64,000 nucleotides of DNA from JAJZQZ01 sp963790415 (GCA_963790415.1 CAWBOK010000004.1:35464-99463); one strand, 5' to 3'. Shown: positions 1 through 8,920, counted from the stretch's first letter. Numbers and translations: made by a program. The notes: a model not told the origin generated them from the letters alone.

Positions 1-1438
1 GACGCGGTCGTGGTCACCGGCGCCGGCGCCGCTCCGGTGCGACTTCACATCGATGCCGCCGGCGCCGCGCTGATCCCGGCGGACGATCTGTGGGGCCTCG
101 ACGTCTTCGCGACGGATGAGGCGTTGTCGGCGGCTGCTCGCCAAGCGCTCCTCCACCATGATCATCGGGCCGGCAGGTGAGAACCTCACCATCTGCGCCT
201 CGGTGCAGTTGGAGAAGGATCACGCCCTGGGACGCGGCGGCATGGGCGCCGTGTTCGGGAGCAAGAAGCTGAAGGCGATCACGGTCACCGCCCCGGGTCC
301 CCTGCACGCGAAAGGCAGTGAAGCCTTCGACGCGGTCCGCAAGAGCCGTGTCCGGTTTGGCCACGGGTTCCCCGGCGGCCGACGCCTATCGCCGCCTAGG
401 CACGCCCATGATGGTCGCGGTGCTGAACGAGGCCGGCGCGTTCCCCACCGACTACTGGTCGAGCGGGAGGGCGCCACACCGCGAGACGCTGCAGGCGGAG
501 AACTATCCGACCTGGGCGAGAGTCGAGAACGGCACCTGTCCCCCCTGCCCGGTCCGCTGCCGCCGCCATCTCACCATCTTGGAGGGACCCCACGCCGGCA
601 GGGAGATCCACGGACCGGAATACGAGACCCTGTACTCGTTCGGAGGACTCTGCATGGTCGAGCAGGCCCAGGATGTGGTCATGCTGCACGAAGAGTGCAA
701 TCGGCTGGGCGTGGACACCATGAGCGCGGGCAACGTGGTGGCTCTGGCGATCAAGGCGGGGCAGCGGGGCACGATCGACGGCGCTCCCGCTCCCGGGCGA
801 CGTCGCGGCCATCGCGCAGATGCTCCAGGAGATCGCCGATCGGAGCACCCCGCTGGGCGACATCTTGGCCCGCGGCATCCGCGGCGCCGCCGCGGCTCTG
901 GGCATGGAGGACGAGGCCATACACGTGAAGGGCCTGGAGCCGGCCGGCTACGACCCCCGCGCTCTGCGCGGCATGGGCCTGGCCTATGCCACCAGCCCGC
1001 GAGGCGCCTGCCACCTGCGCGCCACGTTCTACAAACCCATCCTGGCCGGCATGACCAAGGATCTGGACGAGCGAGGGAACGGCGCGACTCTTCATCGACT
1101 ACGAGGACCGCATGTTCCTCTACGACTGCCTGGTCATGTGCCGCTTCTACCGCGACTGGCTGACCTGGGACGACCTCGCCGTCCTCGTGGGCGAGTTGGG
1201 CGGTGAACCTATCGCCGTGGACGATCTCAAGATCCTGGCCAACTCCCTGCTCACCCGGGTCAGGCGACTCAACTTCGCCATGGGCCTGTCCACGGCCGAC
1301 GACTGGTTGCCCACGCGATTCCTGACCGAGCCCCTCGACGACAATCCCCCCGTGGACGAGAACGAGCTCCGCGGTCAACTCACCGCCTACTACACGGTGC
1401 GCGGCTGGGGGGCGGAGGGCGTGCCACCCGCAGCCTGA
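1..1438 (+). pseudogene. Tungsten aldehyde:ferredoxin oxidoreductase (AOR family), 5'-cut and broken by frameshifts
   Basis: Pieces of one AOR-family protein appear in successive frames: frame 1 to about base 140, frame 2 to about 350, frame 3 to about 780, frame 1 to about 1080, then frame 2 to the TGA at 1436-1438. Recognisable parts are IIGPAGENL, the cofactor-region GRGGMGAVFGSKK, and TCPPCPVRC, a CxxCxxxC set that fits the family's [4Fe-4S] ligands. AOR enzymes oxidise aldehydes to acids with ferredoxin in the cytoplasm. All four shifts go the same way (one base gained or two lost). It is either a decayed gene or a run of indel errors. The N-terminus lies outside the window. The next genes are acyl-CoA-synthetase-like, a common partner of AOR in amino-acid fermentation. 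Confidence 0.8.
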
Positions 1439-1452
1439 TCTCGAAGAGGCGT

Positions 1453-2649
1453 ATGGACTTGTACGAATTCGAGGGCAAGGCCTTCCTTGCCCGATTGGGC
1501 GTCTCGTGCCCGCCCGGGATCTTCGCGGGGAGTTTGGAGTCCGCGGGTAGGGCGGCCCTGGCGATCGGGTTCCCCTGCGTCGTCAAGAGCCAGCTGTCCG
1601 CGGGTCGAGCGCGAGAGGCCGACGTCGTCGTCGTGCACGACCGGGCCGGCACCGAGGTGGAGGCCCGTCGACTGCTCACGCCCGACATCGGGGGCGAGAG
1701 CCCCGTGGGTCTTCTGATAGAGAGCCTGCGCCCCCGAGGCAGAGAGCTCTACGCAGCAGTGACGTTCGACACCTTCCGCGCCTGCCCGGTGCTGCTGTTC
1801 TGCCCGCGGTGCGGCAGCGATGTGGACGGACCCGCCGCACGCATGCTGCGCATCCCCGTCCCGGTGGAGGATCTGCCCGGCACCACACCGGCCTGGGTCG
1901 CCGAACGACTGGCCGATGGGCTCTCGCCCTCCGGGATGGGGGACGTGGGGAACGCGCTGGAGGGGGTTGCCCGCCTACTCGCCAACCTGCTGAGCGCGTT
2001 CTGCGAGTACGACCTGAGCCTGATCGAACTCGATCCTCTCGTGGCTACTTCCGCGGGGCTCATCGCGGCGGAAGCCACGGTCGTGGTGGACGATGCCGCC
2101 TTGTTCCGCCAGTCAGAGAACCTCGCCCGCGTGGGACGCCCGGATCGGCCCGAGTTCGAGAAGCGGGCCCATGAGGCAGGCCTCGAGTACGTCGAGCTAG
2201 GCGGCGAGATCTGCCTCATGGCCGACGGCGCCGGTCTCCACCTGTCTCTGCTGGACGGGGCGGCGGCGTTCGGATCGACGCCCGCCAATCTTCTTGACAC
2301 GGGTCACGAAGCCGACGCAGAGGGATTCTACGCAGGCGTCCGCATCCTACAGGACCGCAGCATGCGCGATTCCACGGTCCGTTCCCGGCTTATCGTGCTC
2401 AGCCTGGGGGTCGCCGAAGCCATGAAAGCCGCGGCGGGCATCGCACGGGCCATGGACGACATCGCGGACGATCCCGTGCCTACCTTCGCGGTGCTGCACG
2501 GCGCCCTCGCCGACGAGGGTCGTGACATCCTGCAACGCCACGGCGTCACGGTCGCCCCGGACATCCGGACGGCCGTCGAATGGGCCGCTACCGCCGAACG
2601 CATGCCCGACGCCGGAATACGCCGCGGTCGAAGCAACGGGGGGCCGTGA
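1453..2649 (+). CDS. Succinyl-CoA synthetase beta-like protein (ATP-grasp, degenerate)
   Basis: The 398-residue protein is collinear with SucC. It starts MDLYEFEGKAFLARLGV like the ATP-grasp N-terminus, has SLIELDPLV near residue 195 (SucC has ALIEINPLV), then DAALFR and DGAGLHLSLLDG. Key nucleotide-site segments are altered: the SucC glycine-rich GGRGKAGG loop is replaced by AGRAREAD, and the GGGA after ANFLDV is changed to GHEA. The family makes acyl-CoA plus NDP from NTP and acid, or the reverse. With these losses, catalysis is doubtful. GAAGAGG precedes the ATG. The stop overlaps the next gene's start (TGATG), so the two subunits are translationally coupled. Confidence 0.75.
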   Translation: MDLYEFEGKAFLARLGVSCPPGIFAGSLESAGRAALAIGFPCVVKSQLSAGRAREADVVVVHDRAGTEVEARRLLTPDIGGESPVGLLIESLRPRGRELYAAVTFDTFRACPVLLFCPRCGSDVDGPAARMLRIPVPVEDLPGTTPAWVAERLADGLSPSGMGDVGNALEGVARLLANLLSAFCEYDLSLIELDPLVATSAGLIAAEATVVVDDAALFRQSENLARVGRPDRPEFEKRAHEAGLEYVELGGEICLMADGAGLHLSLLDGAAAFGSTPANLLDTGHEADAEGFYAGVRILQDRSMRDSTVRSRLIVLSLGVAEAMKAAAGIARAMDDIADDPVPTFAVLHGALADEGRDILQRHGVTVAPDIRTAVEWAATAERMPDAGIRRGRSNGGP

Positions 2650-3533
2650 TGGGCTTCCTGGTGGGCAACGAGACGCGCGTCATGTTTCACGGCACGACCG
2701 ATGCCCTCCGGCACTCCCAGACCCGCTCCATGCGCGGTTATGGCACCACGATCGTGGCCTCCATCGCCCCCAGCCCGAACAGCAGTGAAGTCGAAGGGGT
2801 GCCCGTGTTCGCCCACGTGTCGGAAGCTGTGTCAGCGGCGGGCCCGATCGATGCCTGCGTGACGTTTGCCCCCGCCCCCTTCGTCCGCGCGGCGGTGGAG
2901 GAGGCGGCGCTCGCGCTCGTGCCGTTGATCGTGGTCATCGCCGCGGGCGTGCCGCTTCACGACCAGATGCACCTGCGGCACTTCACCCGTTCCCGCAACG
3001 TGTGGATGATCGGGCCCGACAGCCCCGGCATCCTGGTTCCCGGCCGCACCAGCCTTGGCACGATACCTCCCGAATACACCTGCCCGGGAAGCGTCGCCGT
3101 GGTCAGTCGCTGCGGCACCCTCACCTACGAGGTCGCAAAGGCGCTCACAGACGACGGCATCGGGCAATCGGCGTGCATCGGCATCGGCGACAGTCAGATG
3201 ATCGGCCGAGACTTCGCCGAGTACCTTCGCGTGGCCCAAGCCGACCCCGCCACCGCGGCCATCGTCATGGTCGGAGCCATCGGCGGCGACGCCGAGGAGC
3301 GGGCCGCAGCGGTCATCGCGCGGGAGATCACCAAACCGGTGGTGGGACTGGTGGTGGGACGCCACGCGCCCCGCGGCAGACGGATCGGCAGGGCGGCGGC
3401 TATGATGTCGGACGATACCGGTACTATCGAGAGCAAAGAACAGGCCTTGACCGCAGCCGGGGTACGACTGGTACGCTATCTCTGGGAGTTGCCGGGGGCC
3501 GTCCGCGAACTAGGGCTGCCGATGGGAGGGTGA
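2649..3533 (+). CDS. Succinyl-CoA synthetase alpha-like protein lacking the phosphohistidine
   Basis: The 294-residue protein is collinear with SucD: an N-terminal CoA-binding Rossmann region, the SRCGTLTYEVAKAL segment near residue 160, and a C-terminal KPVVGLVVGRHAPRGRR region. E. coli SucD has GHAGA here with the catalytic His246; this protein has GRAAA, so Arg248 (codon 3390-3392) replaces the phosphorylated histidine. The normal phospho-histidine mechanism cannot run as in SucD. The upstream beta-like partner is also degenerate and overlaps it by one base. A PucR regulator follows by the same TGATG overlap, so a role linked to purine, ureide or amino-acid catabolism (compare the SCS-like FdrA proteins) is possible but unproven. 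Confidence 0.75.
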   Translation: MGFLVGNETRVMFHGTTDALRHSQTRSMRGYGTTIVASIAPSPNSSEVEGVPVFAHVSEAVSAAGPIDACVTFAPAPFVRAAVEEAALALVPLIVVIAAGVPLHDQMHLRHFTRSRNVWMIGPDSPGILVPGRTSLGTIPPEYTCPGSVAVVSRCGTLTYEVAKALTDDGIGQSACIGIGDSQMIGRDFAEYLRVAQADPATAAIVMVGAIGGDAEERAAAVIAREITKPVVGLVVGRHAPRGRRIGRAAAMMSDDTGTIESKEQALTAAGVRLVRYLWELPGAVRELGLPMGG

Positions 3534-5200
3534 TGTCTGCACACCAGCGTCCGCGTCTGACCGTCCAGGACCTCCTGAACGAGCCGGATCTCGGCCTGAC
3601 GCTGGTAGCCGGAAAGCGGGGGTGCGGCCGGCAGGTGGGCGGCGTGCACATCTCCGAGATGCCCGACCCCACTCCGTGGCTCGCTCCCCGAGATGTGTTG
3701 CTCACGACCGGACTGTCGCTCAAGAATGATCCTGGTCTGCAGCGGGAGTTCATCCATCGCCTGTCCGAGGCCGGCATGGCCGCGGTCGGCTACGCTGCCG
3801 GCATAGCCGAGGAGGGGGCGCCGCCCGAGTTGCGCGAGGCCGCCGAAACGGCCGGGCTCCCGCTCTTCGAGGTCGGCTATCACATCCCCTTCCGGATGGT
3901 CACCTCCTACATTTTCACGAGCCTGCTCAGCACCGACATGCATCGCCTGCGACGCAGCCTCTCGGTGCAGAACCATCTGCTCTCGCTGCTCGTGGAGGAG
4001 AAGGGCGCCGACCACTTGGTCTCGTCGCTCTCGATGCTGCTGGCGGCGACCATCGTGCTCTACGACGCCGACGGCGCCGTGGTCAGCCTGGCTCCGCATC
4101 GCGTGCGCATCGACGGCGCGCAGGCCGACCGCATCTGGCAGACGTACTGCGACACGGCCCGCAGCGGCGACCTGCCCCGCGAGATGGCGTTCGACGACCT
4201 GAGGCTGGTCTTTCGCGAGGTGCGCAGTCATGGGCGCATGCACCGGGTGCTCGCCCTGGCGATGCCGGCACGGGAACACTTGGCCGAATTCGCCGACATC
4301 GTGCTCACCTACGCACAGAAGCTCCTTGCGCTGGAGCTCCTGAGATCGCGGGACAGCGAACTCCTGCAGCGGAAGCTGCGCGCGGACCTCCTGGACGAGC
4401 TGATCGCCGGCTCAGGCGACCCGGCCGAGCAGGCGGGCCGGCTCCGCGCGCATCACATCGATGTGGAGCGCCCCCTGAGGGTGTTGTTGGTGGAGACGGA
4501 GCGGCCGGCGGGGCCCAGGACGTCCCGGGGCCCCAAGGCGGAGGAACAGGCCGAGGAAGCCCGTGCCGAACTCCAGGAGATCATCGAGACGGCCCTGGCC
4601 GCTCAGGGATACCCCACAGTGGCCATGTCACGAGGGGATGCGATCATCGTGCTGCTCCAACCAGGGCGCTCCGGAGACGAACAACTCCGTTCAACAGGAC
4701 TTCTCGTACGCGGGCGCATCGAGGAACGGGCGCCGTGGGCGCAGGTATGCGGGGGGCTCTCCGATGCCTTCATCGGAGTCGAAGCGGTGGCTCGGGCCTG
4801 TGCTCAAGCCCGCGAGGCGACACGACTTGCGCGCGGCAGCGGACTGAGCACCATCGCGCTCTTCAACGAACTCGGTCCCAGTATCCGCGCGCTCGAGAAT
4901 CAGAGCAGCGAGCAACTCGAACTCTTCTACGCATCGACCATCGGCGCGCTGCAGGAGCACGATGACGCCCACCACGACGAACTGGTGCGGTCGCTCATGA
5001 CCTACCTGGAAGAGCAACGATCGGTCGGCCGGGCGGCCAAGCGTCTGTACGTCCATCAGAACACGATGCGCTACCGCCTCAAGAAGATAGAGTCGCTTCT
5101 CGGTATCAGACTCGGCGACACCGAGATCCTGGTCGACCTCTTCTTGGGATTGCGTTCGCAGGCGATCCTGACGGACAGGGGCCGCGTCACGGGTTCGTAG
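3533..5200 (+). CDS. PucR-family transcriptional regulator
   Basis: The 555-residue protein starts at the ATG overlapping the previous stop. Residues about 5-130 form the PucR N-terminal sensory domain (RLTVQDLLNEPDLGLTLVAG, PWLAPRDVLLTTG). A long middle region follows, and the C-terminus carries the PucR helix-turn-helix (RSVGRAAKRLYVHQNTMRYR, then LKKIESLLGI). Such proteins control purine, amino-acid or aromatic catabolic operons in response to metabolites. An open frame continues upstream of the chosen start, but it only shadows the SucD-like gene. The gene is the last of an overlapping run with the acyl-CoA-synthetase-like pair and probably regulates it. It converges with the permease gene four bases away. 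Confidence 0.85.
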   Translation: MSAHQRPRLTVQDLLNEPDLGLTLVAGKRGCGRQVGGVHISEMPDPTPWLAPRDVLLTTGLSLKNDPGLQREFIHRLSEAGMAAVGYAAGIAEEGAPPELREAAETAGLPLFEVGYHIPFRMVTSYIFTSLLSTDMHRLRRSLSVQNHLLSLLVEEKGADHLVSSLSMLLAATIVLYDADGAVVSLAPHRVRIDGAQADRIWQTYCDTARSGDLPREMAFDDLRLVFREVRSHGRMHRVLALAMPAREHLAEFADIVLTYAQKLLALELLRSRDSELLQRKLRADLLDELIAGSGDPAEQAGRLRAHHIDVERPLRVLLVETERPAGPRTSRGPKAEEQAEEARAELQEIIETALAAQGYPTVAMSRGDAIIVLLQPGRSGDEQLRSTGLLVRGRIEERAPWAQVCGGLSDAFIGVEAVARACAQAREATRLARGSGLSTIALFNELGPSIRALENQSSEQLELFYASTIGALQEHDDAHHDELVRSLMTYLEEQRSVGRAAKRLYVHQNTMRYRLKKIESLLGIRLGDTEILVDLFLGLRSQAILTDRGRVTGS

Positions 5201-5204
5201 CCTC

Positions 5205-6713
5205 CTAGACGACCGTATCCTGGACCATCGTCTCCACGGTCTCGCGCTTGCGCTTGAAGAACTCCGGGTTCTTGTACATGGCGACGAACATGACCAACAC
5301 CCCGGATATGATGAACCCGAGTCCGAGAATGAAGGGTGGCCCCACTCCGAACCAGGAGCTGCCCGATTCGGAATTCGCCGGGTCCCACAGATTGATCAGA
5401 GACTGGACGAACGCCCAGAAGAGCGCGAGCCCTCCGAGGATGGGGAAGAACGCGAGCAGAAGGAAGTTCTTCACGCTCGAAAAGATCTGGTGCCGGTACA
5501 ACATCGGCGCCGCAAAACCGTTCATGCCGTAGTAGAAGGCGATCATGAGGCCCAGAGCGGCGATGGAGTCGGCCAGCACGTTCGCACTGGCTGCGGTGAG
5601 CCCGACATACCATATGACCGACAGCGCGCCGTAGATGCCCGTGCTCCAGACCGGTGTCTGATACCGGGTGTTCATCCGGGAGAAGATCTTGGGAATGGCT
5701 CCGTGGGTCGCCATCGACAGGGTCGTCCTCGCGCCGGGCAGGATGGTGGTCATCGTCGAAGCGGCGGCCGAGGTGAGCACCGCGAAGATGAGCGCTTTCG
5801 TGACCCAGGAGCCCAGCACGTCGGTGCCCAGCGGGCTGAGCACGTCGTCCGCGTTCTCCACGAGGAAGGCCGGGCCGTGAACCGCCTGCGCGGCGGTCGT
5901 CGCCAGAAGGTAGATGCCCACGAGCAAGAACGTGCTGATGACTGCAGCCATCCCGGGCACGCGGTTCTTCTGCTCCGTCTCTTCATTCACCGAGACCGCA
6001 GTGTCCCACCCCCAGTATATGAAGAGGGCGAGCAACACACCACCTGCCAGGGTGCTCGCCGACAGTCCGAAGGGTGAGAACCACTCCCACTGGGGCTTCA
6101 CCGAATCGGCGATCCCCCCGCCGTATACCTTGATCAAGGCCACGACGGAGAACACGACCAGGATGACGAACTCGATGCCCAGCAGACCCCACTGGATCTC
6201 GGCAGCAAGCTCGATGCCGAGCGCTGTGATGATGGTCATGATGACGAGGAAGACGACACCCACCAACGTCACCCAGAACGTCGATTCGGCGAAACTATCG
6301 AGCCCGAAAAGCAAAAAGAAATACGTGCCCGTGATCTGAGCCAAGCTCGCCATGACGATGATGTCGGCCGCCACCATGACCCAACCCGTGACCCAACCCA
6401 GGTGAGGTCCAAAGGACCGCACCGTCCACATGAAGGTAGTGCCGCAGTCAGGGTCGGCCTTGTTCAGATAGTAGTACGCCCCCGCTATGAGGAGCATCGG
6501 GAGGAAGGCAACGATGATGATGGCGGGCGACTTGTTGCCCATCCCGGCGACCATGGCGACGAACCCGAGCGAGGCGGCCAGGCTGTACGCGGGCGCGGTG
6601 GAAGAGACGCCGATGACAATGCTCGAGAGTAGTCCGACCGCCTCGCTCTTGAGCCCCTTATCCGCCTCCGGGGTGAAATCTCGCGGTTTTGCTGCCACTA
6701 CATCCGTCTCCAT
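5205..6713 (-). CDS. APC-superfamily amino acid permease
   Basis: The protein of about 502 residues has a charged N-terminus followed by KSEAVGLLSSIVIGVSSTAP, the conserved first helix of APC permeases, and about 12-14 hydrophobic helices in all. It should import amino acids or amines across the cytoplasmic membrane by proton coupling. The start METDVV is preceded by an AAGGGGGAGG tract, though part of it sits very close to the ATG. An alternative ATG 24 bases upstream (MSKEKGEAMETD) has a weaker ribosome site. The adjacent Lrp-type gene, on the same strand upstream, is the likely regulator. Together with the AOR and SCS-like genes this suggests amino-acid uptake and catabolism. The substrate cannot be read from the sequence. 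Confidence 0.85.
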   Translation of the reverse strand: METDVVAAKPRDFTPEADKGLKSEAVGLLSSIVIGVSSTAPAYSLAASLGFVAMVAGMGNKSPAIIIVAFLPMLLIAGAYYYLNKADPDCGTTFMWTVRSFGPHLGWVTGWVMVAADIIVMASLAQITGTYFFLLFGLDSFAESTFWVTLVGVVFLVIMTIITALGIELAAEIQWGLLGIEFVILVVFSVVALIKVYGGGIADSVKPQWEWFSPFGLSASTLAGGVLLALFIYWGWDTAVSVNEETEQKNRVPGMAAVISTFLLVGIYLLATTAAQAVHGPAFLVENADDVLSPLGTDVLGSWVTKALIFAVLTSAAASTMTTILPGARTTLSMATHGAIPKIFSRMNTRYQTPVWSTGIYGALSVIWYVGLTAASANVLADSIAALGLMIAFYYGMNGFAAPMLYRHQIFSSVKNFLLLAFFPILGGLALFWAFVQSLINLWDPANSESGSSWFGVGPPFILGLGFIISGVLVMFVAMYKNPEFFKRKRETVETMVQDTVV

Positions 6714-6833
6714 TGCCTCCCCCTTCTCCTTCGACATGTTCCCATCGGTTCTTCTATCAGTCTTGTAGACTTCTATCCTGCGCAGGCCGTCCCTCCTCAC
6801 ACGGCCTGCACCACAGGTCGAGGCACACATGCC

Positions 6834-7334
6834 TCAGCAGTAGTACACGTCTTTGAGCACGCGGAGTTGGGTGAACGTCTCCGTGTCACGCACACCCTCG
6901 ACGCCGTTCAACCCCCGCGACAGGAACTCCAGCAGATGATCCTGGTCGCGGCAGTTGACCTCGGCCACCAGATCGAACCTGCCCGCCACGATGACGAGCC
7001 ACGTGACCTCGGACAGGGCGGCGATCCGGGCAGCCACCTCCTCGATACGGGCGAAGTCGGCGTTTATGCCAACCACGGCTACGGTCGGATGGCCGGTGAG
7101 GAACGGATTGGTGATCGCGGCGATGTGAAGCACCCCGTTCTCGACCAACCTCTGGTATCGCTGGCGGACCATGCCCGGCGAAACGCCCAGGCGTCGCGCG
7201 ATCTCGGAGAAGGCCATGCGCCCATCGTCTTTCAGGGCCTGGATGATCTCGATGTCGGCCCGATCGAGCACGCCCGTCGACGACGGCTCCTCGTGGTCGG
7301 GCGAACCAGCAGACGGCTCTGCTCCCCTCAACAT
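6834..7334 (-). CDS. Lrp/AsnC-family transcriptional regulator
   Basis: The 166-residue protein has a 20-residue variable head. Then comes the AsnC-type helix-turn-helix (LDRADIEIIQALKDDGRMAF through VSPGMVRQRYQRL, residues about 23-70) and a C-terminal RAM ligand domain with TGHPTVAVVGINAD and GRFDLVAEVNCRD. Lrp proteins bind amino acids and assemble into octamers that control uptake and catabolism genes. It lies 120 bases upstream of the APC permease on the same strand and is the natural candidate to control it. A near-perfect palindrome sits 75-95 bases upstream of its start and may be its own operator. Confidence 0.88.
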   Translation of the reverse strand: MLRGAEPSAGSPDHEEPSSTGVLDRADIEIIQALKDDGRMAFSEIARRLGVSPGMVRQRYQRLVENGVLHIAAITNPFLTGHPTVAVVGINADFARIEEVAARIAALSEVTWLVIVAGRFDLVAEVNCRDQDHLLEFLSRGLNGVEGVRDTETFTQLRVLKDVYYC

Positions 7335-7408
7335 CGCTTCCCCTGTCGCGACCGAGTCTCCCTAGCCGGTCATGACGCTATCACCGATGCGCCACGGTTG
7401 TCTAGAGT

Positions 7409-7429
7409 TTCCTATCGATTCGGTAGGAA
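7409..7429. promoter_or_regulatory. 21-bp near-perfect palindrome upstream of the Lrp-type gene (candidate operator)
   Basis: The bases read TTCCTA-T-CGA-T-TCG-G-TAGGAA: every arm pair matches except one T/G pair around the central T. It lies about 75 bases upstream of the Lrp-type start codon, in the gap before the foldback repeat. Dimeric helix-turn-helix regulators bind such sites, and Lrp-type autoregulation is common. The assignment of the binding protein is inference. Confidence 0.5.
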
Positions 7430-7523
7430 GCGACGTGATTCCCTACCCATACGGCATCTACTGCCGCCACGGGGTCCGTCATCGTCATGGCGAGCCCCCC
7501 GGGTGCGGCGGCGAAAGACTGGC

Positions 7524-7685
7524 AGGCTGTTGAAGAATGACGCCTCGCCGCCAGGGCGCGATGGGCACGTGCGAGACAAGGACGCAGGAAGGGCTCGTAG
7601 CAGTGCTACGTGCGCGACCGAGGACGACGTATCGCGCCGTCCAGTGCGTTCTTCTGGCGACCGAAGCTTCGATCTTCAACAGCCT
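7524..7685. mobile_element. Foldback MITE-like repeat, copy A (162 bp)
   Basis: The ends are perfect 12-bp inverted repeats, AGGCTGTTGAAG and CTTCAACAGCCT. The whole element is an imperfect palindrome: the two halves match in blocks (TGTTGAAGA, CGCCAG, GGCGCGAT, CGTAGC) around a central CGTAGC-AGT-GCTACG hairpin. A second copy at 23070-23228 is close to 90 percent identical by eye, and a left-end fragment lies at 21294. There is no transposase inside, so it would need one in trans. No clear target duplication was seen. Its right part supplies the last codons of the dehydrogenase gene. Confidence 0.8.
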
Positions 7686-8700
7686 CCTTGGCCAAGAGCA
7701 CGCGCGCCCGTGCGGCGATAGCCTCACCCATCGCTCGGGTGCCGGACGTGCCGCCGAGATCGTACGTGACGCTCTGCCCGGCGGCGATCACGTCTTTCAC
7801 CGCTTGAAAGAGGGCCGTCGCAGCCCGTCGTTCGCCCAGATGGCTCAGCATCAGCACCGCGGACAGGATGAGGGCGGTGGGGTTCACCTTGTCCTGGCCC
7901 GCGTACTTGGGCGCCGAGCCGTGGACAGGCTCGAACAGGGCTATCTCGCGGCCGATATTGGCTCCCGGCGCCACACCCAGACCCCCGACGAGGCCGGCGG
8001 CGAGATCGCTCAGGATGTCCCCGTACAGGTTCGGACAGAGAAGAACATCGTAGAGTTCGGGCTTCTGCACGAGCTGCATGCACATATTGTCAACGATCCG
8101 ATCCTCGAACTCCAGGTCGGGATACTCGGCGGAGACGGTGCGGGCCACCTCGAGGAACAGGCCGTCGGACAGTTTCATGATGTTGGCTTTGTGGACGGCC
8201 GTCACCTTCTGCCTACCCTCGCGACGGGCATACTCGAAGGCGAACCGGGCGATGCGATCGGAGGCCGCGCGGGTGATGATCTTGATCGACTCGGCTGCAT
8301 CCGGCCCGACCATGTGTTCTACCCCGGCGTAGAGGTCTTCCGTGTTCTCGCGCACGATCACCAGATCGATGTCCTCGTAGCGCGACTTAACACCCGGGAT
8401 CGAGACGGCGGGGCGCAGATTGGCGTAGAGGTCGAGTTGCTTGCGCAGGCTGACGTTCACGCTCCGAAAACCAGAGCCCACCGGGGTCGTGATCGGCCCC
8501 TTGATCCCCACCTTCGTCTCGCGGAGCGAATCCAACACACCGGCAGGCAGCGGCGTGCCGTATTTCTCCATCACGTCGGCTCCCGCCTCCACGTCGACCC
8601 ACTCGATGTCGACGCCGGTGGCGGCCACCGTCACCTTGGTCGCGGCCATCAACTCCGGCCCGGTGCCGTCACCGGGGATGCACGTCACTACATACGCCAC
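7606..8700 (-). CDS. NAD(P)-dependent isocitrate / homoisocitrate-type dehydrogenase
   Basis: The 364-residue beta-decarboxylating dehydrogenase begins VAYVVTCIPGDGTGPELM. It has the substrate loop SVNVSLRKQLDLYANLRP of isocitrate/homoisocitrate enzymes, VIVRENTEDLYAG, the catalytic Lys in TAVHKANIMK, the metal Asp in LYGDILSDLAAG, and the cofactor segment EPVHGSAPKYAG. It oxidises isocitrate (or homoisocitrate) to 2-oxoglutarate (or 2-oxoadipate) in the cytoplasm. The GTG start has GAGGAGG five bases upstream. The last 26 residues (EAVEDRSFGRQKNALDGAIR onward) are encoded inside foldback copy A, so the native C-terminus was replaced or extended. It ends an operon with two homocitrate-synthase-family genes, which keeps both citrate and homocitrate routes open. 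Confidence 0.85.
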   Translation of the reverse strand: MAYVVTCIPGDGTGPELMAATKVTVAATGVDIEWVDVEAGADVMEKYGTPLPAGVLDSLRETKVGIKGPITTPVGSGFRSVNVSLRKQLDLYANLRPAVSIPGVKSRYEDIDLVIVRENTEDLYAGVEHMVGPDAAESIKIITRAASDRIARFAFEYARREGRQKVTAVHKANIMKLSDGLFLEVARTVSAEYPDLEFEDRIVDNMCMQLVQKPELYDVLLCPNLYGDILSDLAAGLVGGLGVAPGANIGREIALFEPVHGSAPKYAGQDKVNPTALILSAVLMLSHLGERRAATALFQAVKDVIAAGQSVTYDLGGTSGTRAMGEAIAARARVLLAKEAVEDRSFGRQKNALDGAIRRPRSRT

Positions 8701-8713
8701 ACTGTCCTCCTCG

Positions 8714-8920
8714 TTAGGCCCGGAAACCGACGCCCTTCTTGCCGGCAAAGGTCAAATACGCGATCTGAGGTACGGCGAGATAGTGACGTTGGCCGCTCAC
8801 GTCTTCGACCACGAGCCAGTCACCATCTCCCCCCAAGGCCTCGAAGACGGTGGAGGGCTCCGCGGTGGTCTCGATGGAGATCTCAGTCCCCCCAGCAAAA
8901 TGCACCATGAGCGTACGCAT
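8714..8920 (-). CDS. Small conserved protein, possibly DUF3107-like
   Basis: The 68-residue protein (MRTLMVHFAGGTEISIETTA) ends in YLTFAGKKGVGFRA. It has a beta-rich layout with no Cys, no signal and no membrane segment. Length, the opening strand and the VPQIAYLTF element near residue 52 resemble the actinobacterial DUF3107 family, but the match is from memory and weak. AAGGAG lies upstream of the ATG. It sits 13 bases upstream of the dehydrogenase and 38 bases downstream of the PimA-like gene, so it is co-transcribed. Function unknown. Confidence 0.6.
   Translation of the reverse strand: MRTLMVHFAGGTEISIETTAEPSTVFEALGGDGDWLVVEDVSGQRHYLAVPQIAYLTFAGKKGVGFRA

Noticed and set aside
3002..3532. 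In-frame upstream extension of the PucR gene by 177 codons
   Set aside because: It lies within the SucD-like gene, is Arg/His-rich, and the PucR domain starts right after the ATG at 3533.
7537..8910. A 457-codon plus-strand frame over the dehydrogenase and the foldback repeat
   Set aside because: Antisense shadow of the dehydrogenase; the repeat merely leaves it open.
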